Source: Clostridia bacterium (GTDB lineage: Bacteria; Bacillota_A; Clostridia; Oscillospirales; CAG-382). From it: a stretch of 6,732 nucleotides of DNA. A program made the position numbers and the translations under genes. The notes beneath the pieces are model-generated. The model was not told where the DNA came from and did no database searches. It saw only the letters and a program-made list of their open reading frames with translations. Location: positions 1 through 6,732 of the forward strand of contig JAGACN010000093.1 in assembly GCA_017614095.1 (NCBI GenBank). Reading direction: 5' to 3'. Positions 5,975 to 6,732 of the stretch are shown here, in pieces; the stretch's first letter is position 1; each line of letters begins with the position of its first letter.

Positions 5975-6732
5975 TTACGCGTCCCCCTTCCCCGACTCCC
6001 GGTTTTCCGTGCAGGAGCACGGACCCCTGCACAGGGATGCCGCGCCGCATCCGGAGCAGTGCGTCCGGCAATCCGGCGTCGTTTCCGCCATCCGGCTTTT
6101 ATGCCGCTCCTTCAGCAGGAACGTCTTGGTCACGCCGATGTCCAGGAAATCCCAGGGAAGGAGCTCGTCCTCCCCGATCTCGCGGTTGGCGTAGAATGAC
6201 GGATCGATGCCGCAGTCCCGAAAGACGGACATCCACCTGTCGTAGTCGAAATACTCGTCCCAGGCATCGAACCGCTGGCCGCGCCGGACCGCTTCGGCCA
6301 GCGCCTTTCCGAGCCGGCGGTCGCCTTTCGCGAAAACGGCTTCCAGCCTGGACACCCGGGCGTCGTGGTATTTGTAATCGATCTTCTTGCTCCGGATCTC
6401 GCTCCGCAGCAGTTGCTGCTTGCGCTCCAGTTCTTCAAAATCGTCCTGTCTGTCCCATTGGAAAGGCGTAAACGGTTTGGGCACAAAGTTGGAAACGCTC
6501 ACATTGATGCTGAAGCGTCCGCCTTGTTTTCCCATGATCTCATAATTGATATCCATGATCTTTTGGGCGATCTCCGCGATTCCCGCCAGATCATCTTCGG
6601 TCTCACCGGGCAGCCCCATCATAAAGTAGAGCTTGATCTTTTTCCAACCCAGCTCGATCGCCTGTCTCATCGCGCTGTAGATATCTTCTTCGGTGATGTT
6701 TTTGTTGATGATATCGCGCAAACGCTGTGTGC
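5975..6732 (-). CDS. TIGR03960-type B12-binding/radical SAM protein, C-terminal part
   Basis: About 252 residues of the C-terminal part are visible; the gene runs off the right edge, so its start, the probable B12-binding domain and the CxxxCxxC iron-sulfur motif are out of view. The visible part begins TQRLRDIINKNITEEDI and then shows the end of a radical SAM barrel (KIKLYFMMGLPGETEDDL), the family-typical NFVPKPFTPFQW, RRLGKALAEA, LPWDFLDIGVTKTFLL and the closing TPDC cysteine motif. Full-length relatives have roughly 600 residues. The last 40 residues contain six cysteines (C-x3-C-x2-C-x5-C-x3-C-x-C), more than I expect for this family. It ends with TAA two bases before the DUF2344 gene. 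The substrate is unknown; family recognition is by motif memory, not by a search. Confidence 0.85.
   Translation of the reverse strand, partial: TQRLRDIINKNITEEDIYSAMRQAIELGWKKIKLYFMMGLPGETEDDLAGIAEIAQKIMDINYEIMGKQGGRFSINVSVSNFVPKPFTPFQWDRQDDFEELERKQQLLRSEIRSKKIDYKYHDARVSRLEAVFAKGDRRLGKALAEAVRRGQRFDAWDEYFDYDRWMSVFRDCGIDPSFYANREIGEDELLPWDFLDIGVTKTFLLKERHKSRMAETTPDCRTHCSGCGAASLCRGPCSCTENRESGKGDA

Noticed and set aside
5973..6071. Longer N-terminus for the DUF2344 protein, starting at 6071
   Set aside because: The extra 33 residues overlap the end of the radical SAM gene in another frame and lie before the conserved family start. A good binding site supports 5972.
1..6732. CRISPR array, insertion sequence, tRNA or riboswitch
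   Set aside because: No regularly spaced repeats, transposase, terminal inverted repeats or cloverleaf pattern was seen. The longest gene-free stretch is about 144 bases.

Overview
The window is a compact chromosomal housekeeping segment, with every supported gene on the minus strand, so transcription runs from high to low coordinates. Read in that order it holds: the C-terminal part of a TIGR03960-type radical SAM protein (running off the right edge), a TIGR03936/DUF2344 protein, then pyrH, frr, uppS, cdsA, dxr and most of rseP (running off the left edge). The DNA is GC-rich, but the gene order and protein types are those of Firmicutes. In particular, the frr-uppS-cdsA-dxr-rseP string and the TIGR03960/TIGR03936 pair point to a GC-rich member of the Clostridia. 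I cannot name a genus from the sequence alone.

There are two transcription blocks. The right block (5361-6732) is the radical SAM/DUF2344 pair, two bases apart, ending in a possible hairpin-plus-T-run terminator. A 144-base spacer follows. It carries a good SigA-type promoter (TGnTATAAT extended -10, 17-base spacer, weak -35) that should drive pyrH and the genes after it. The left block (1-5216) is very tight: gaps are 39 bases (pyrH-frr), a 1-base TGATG overlap (frr-uppS), 138 bases (uppS-cdsA), a 4-base ATGA overlap (cdsA-dxr) and 46 bases (dxr-rseP). No other convincing promoter or terminator was seen, so it probably acts as one operon.

The left block links nucleotide supply and translation to envelope building. 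PyrH makes UDP. Frr recycles ribosomes. Dxr commits carbon to the MEP isoprenoid pathway, and UppS turns the resulting isoprenoid units into undecaprenyl diphosphate, the lipid carrier for peptidoglycan. CdsA makes CDP-diacylglycerol for phospholipids. RseP is the membrane site-2 protease used in regulated intramembrane proteolysis.

I found no mobile element, CRISPR array, tRNA, rRNA, riboswitch or new multi-gene system. The points most worth a second look are modest: an altered UMP-binding loop in PyrH, a 35-codon arginine-rich mini-ORF that nearly fills the uppS-cdsA gap, an expanded cysteine cluster at the end of the radical SAM protein, small hairpins before pyrH and rseP, and the position of pyrH next to the radical SAM pair instead of tsf.
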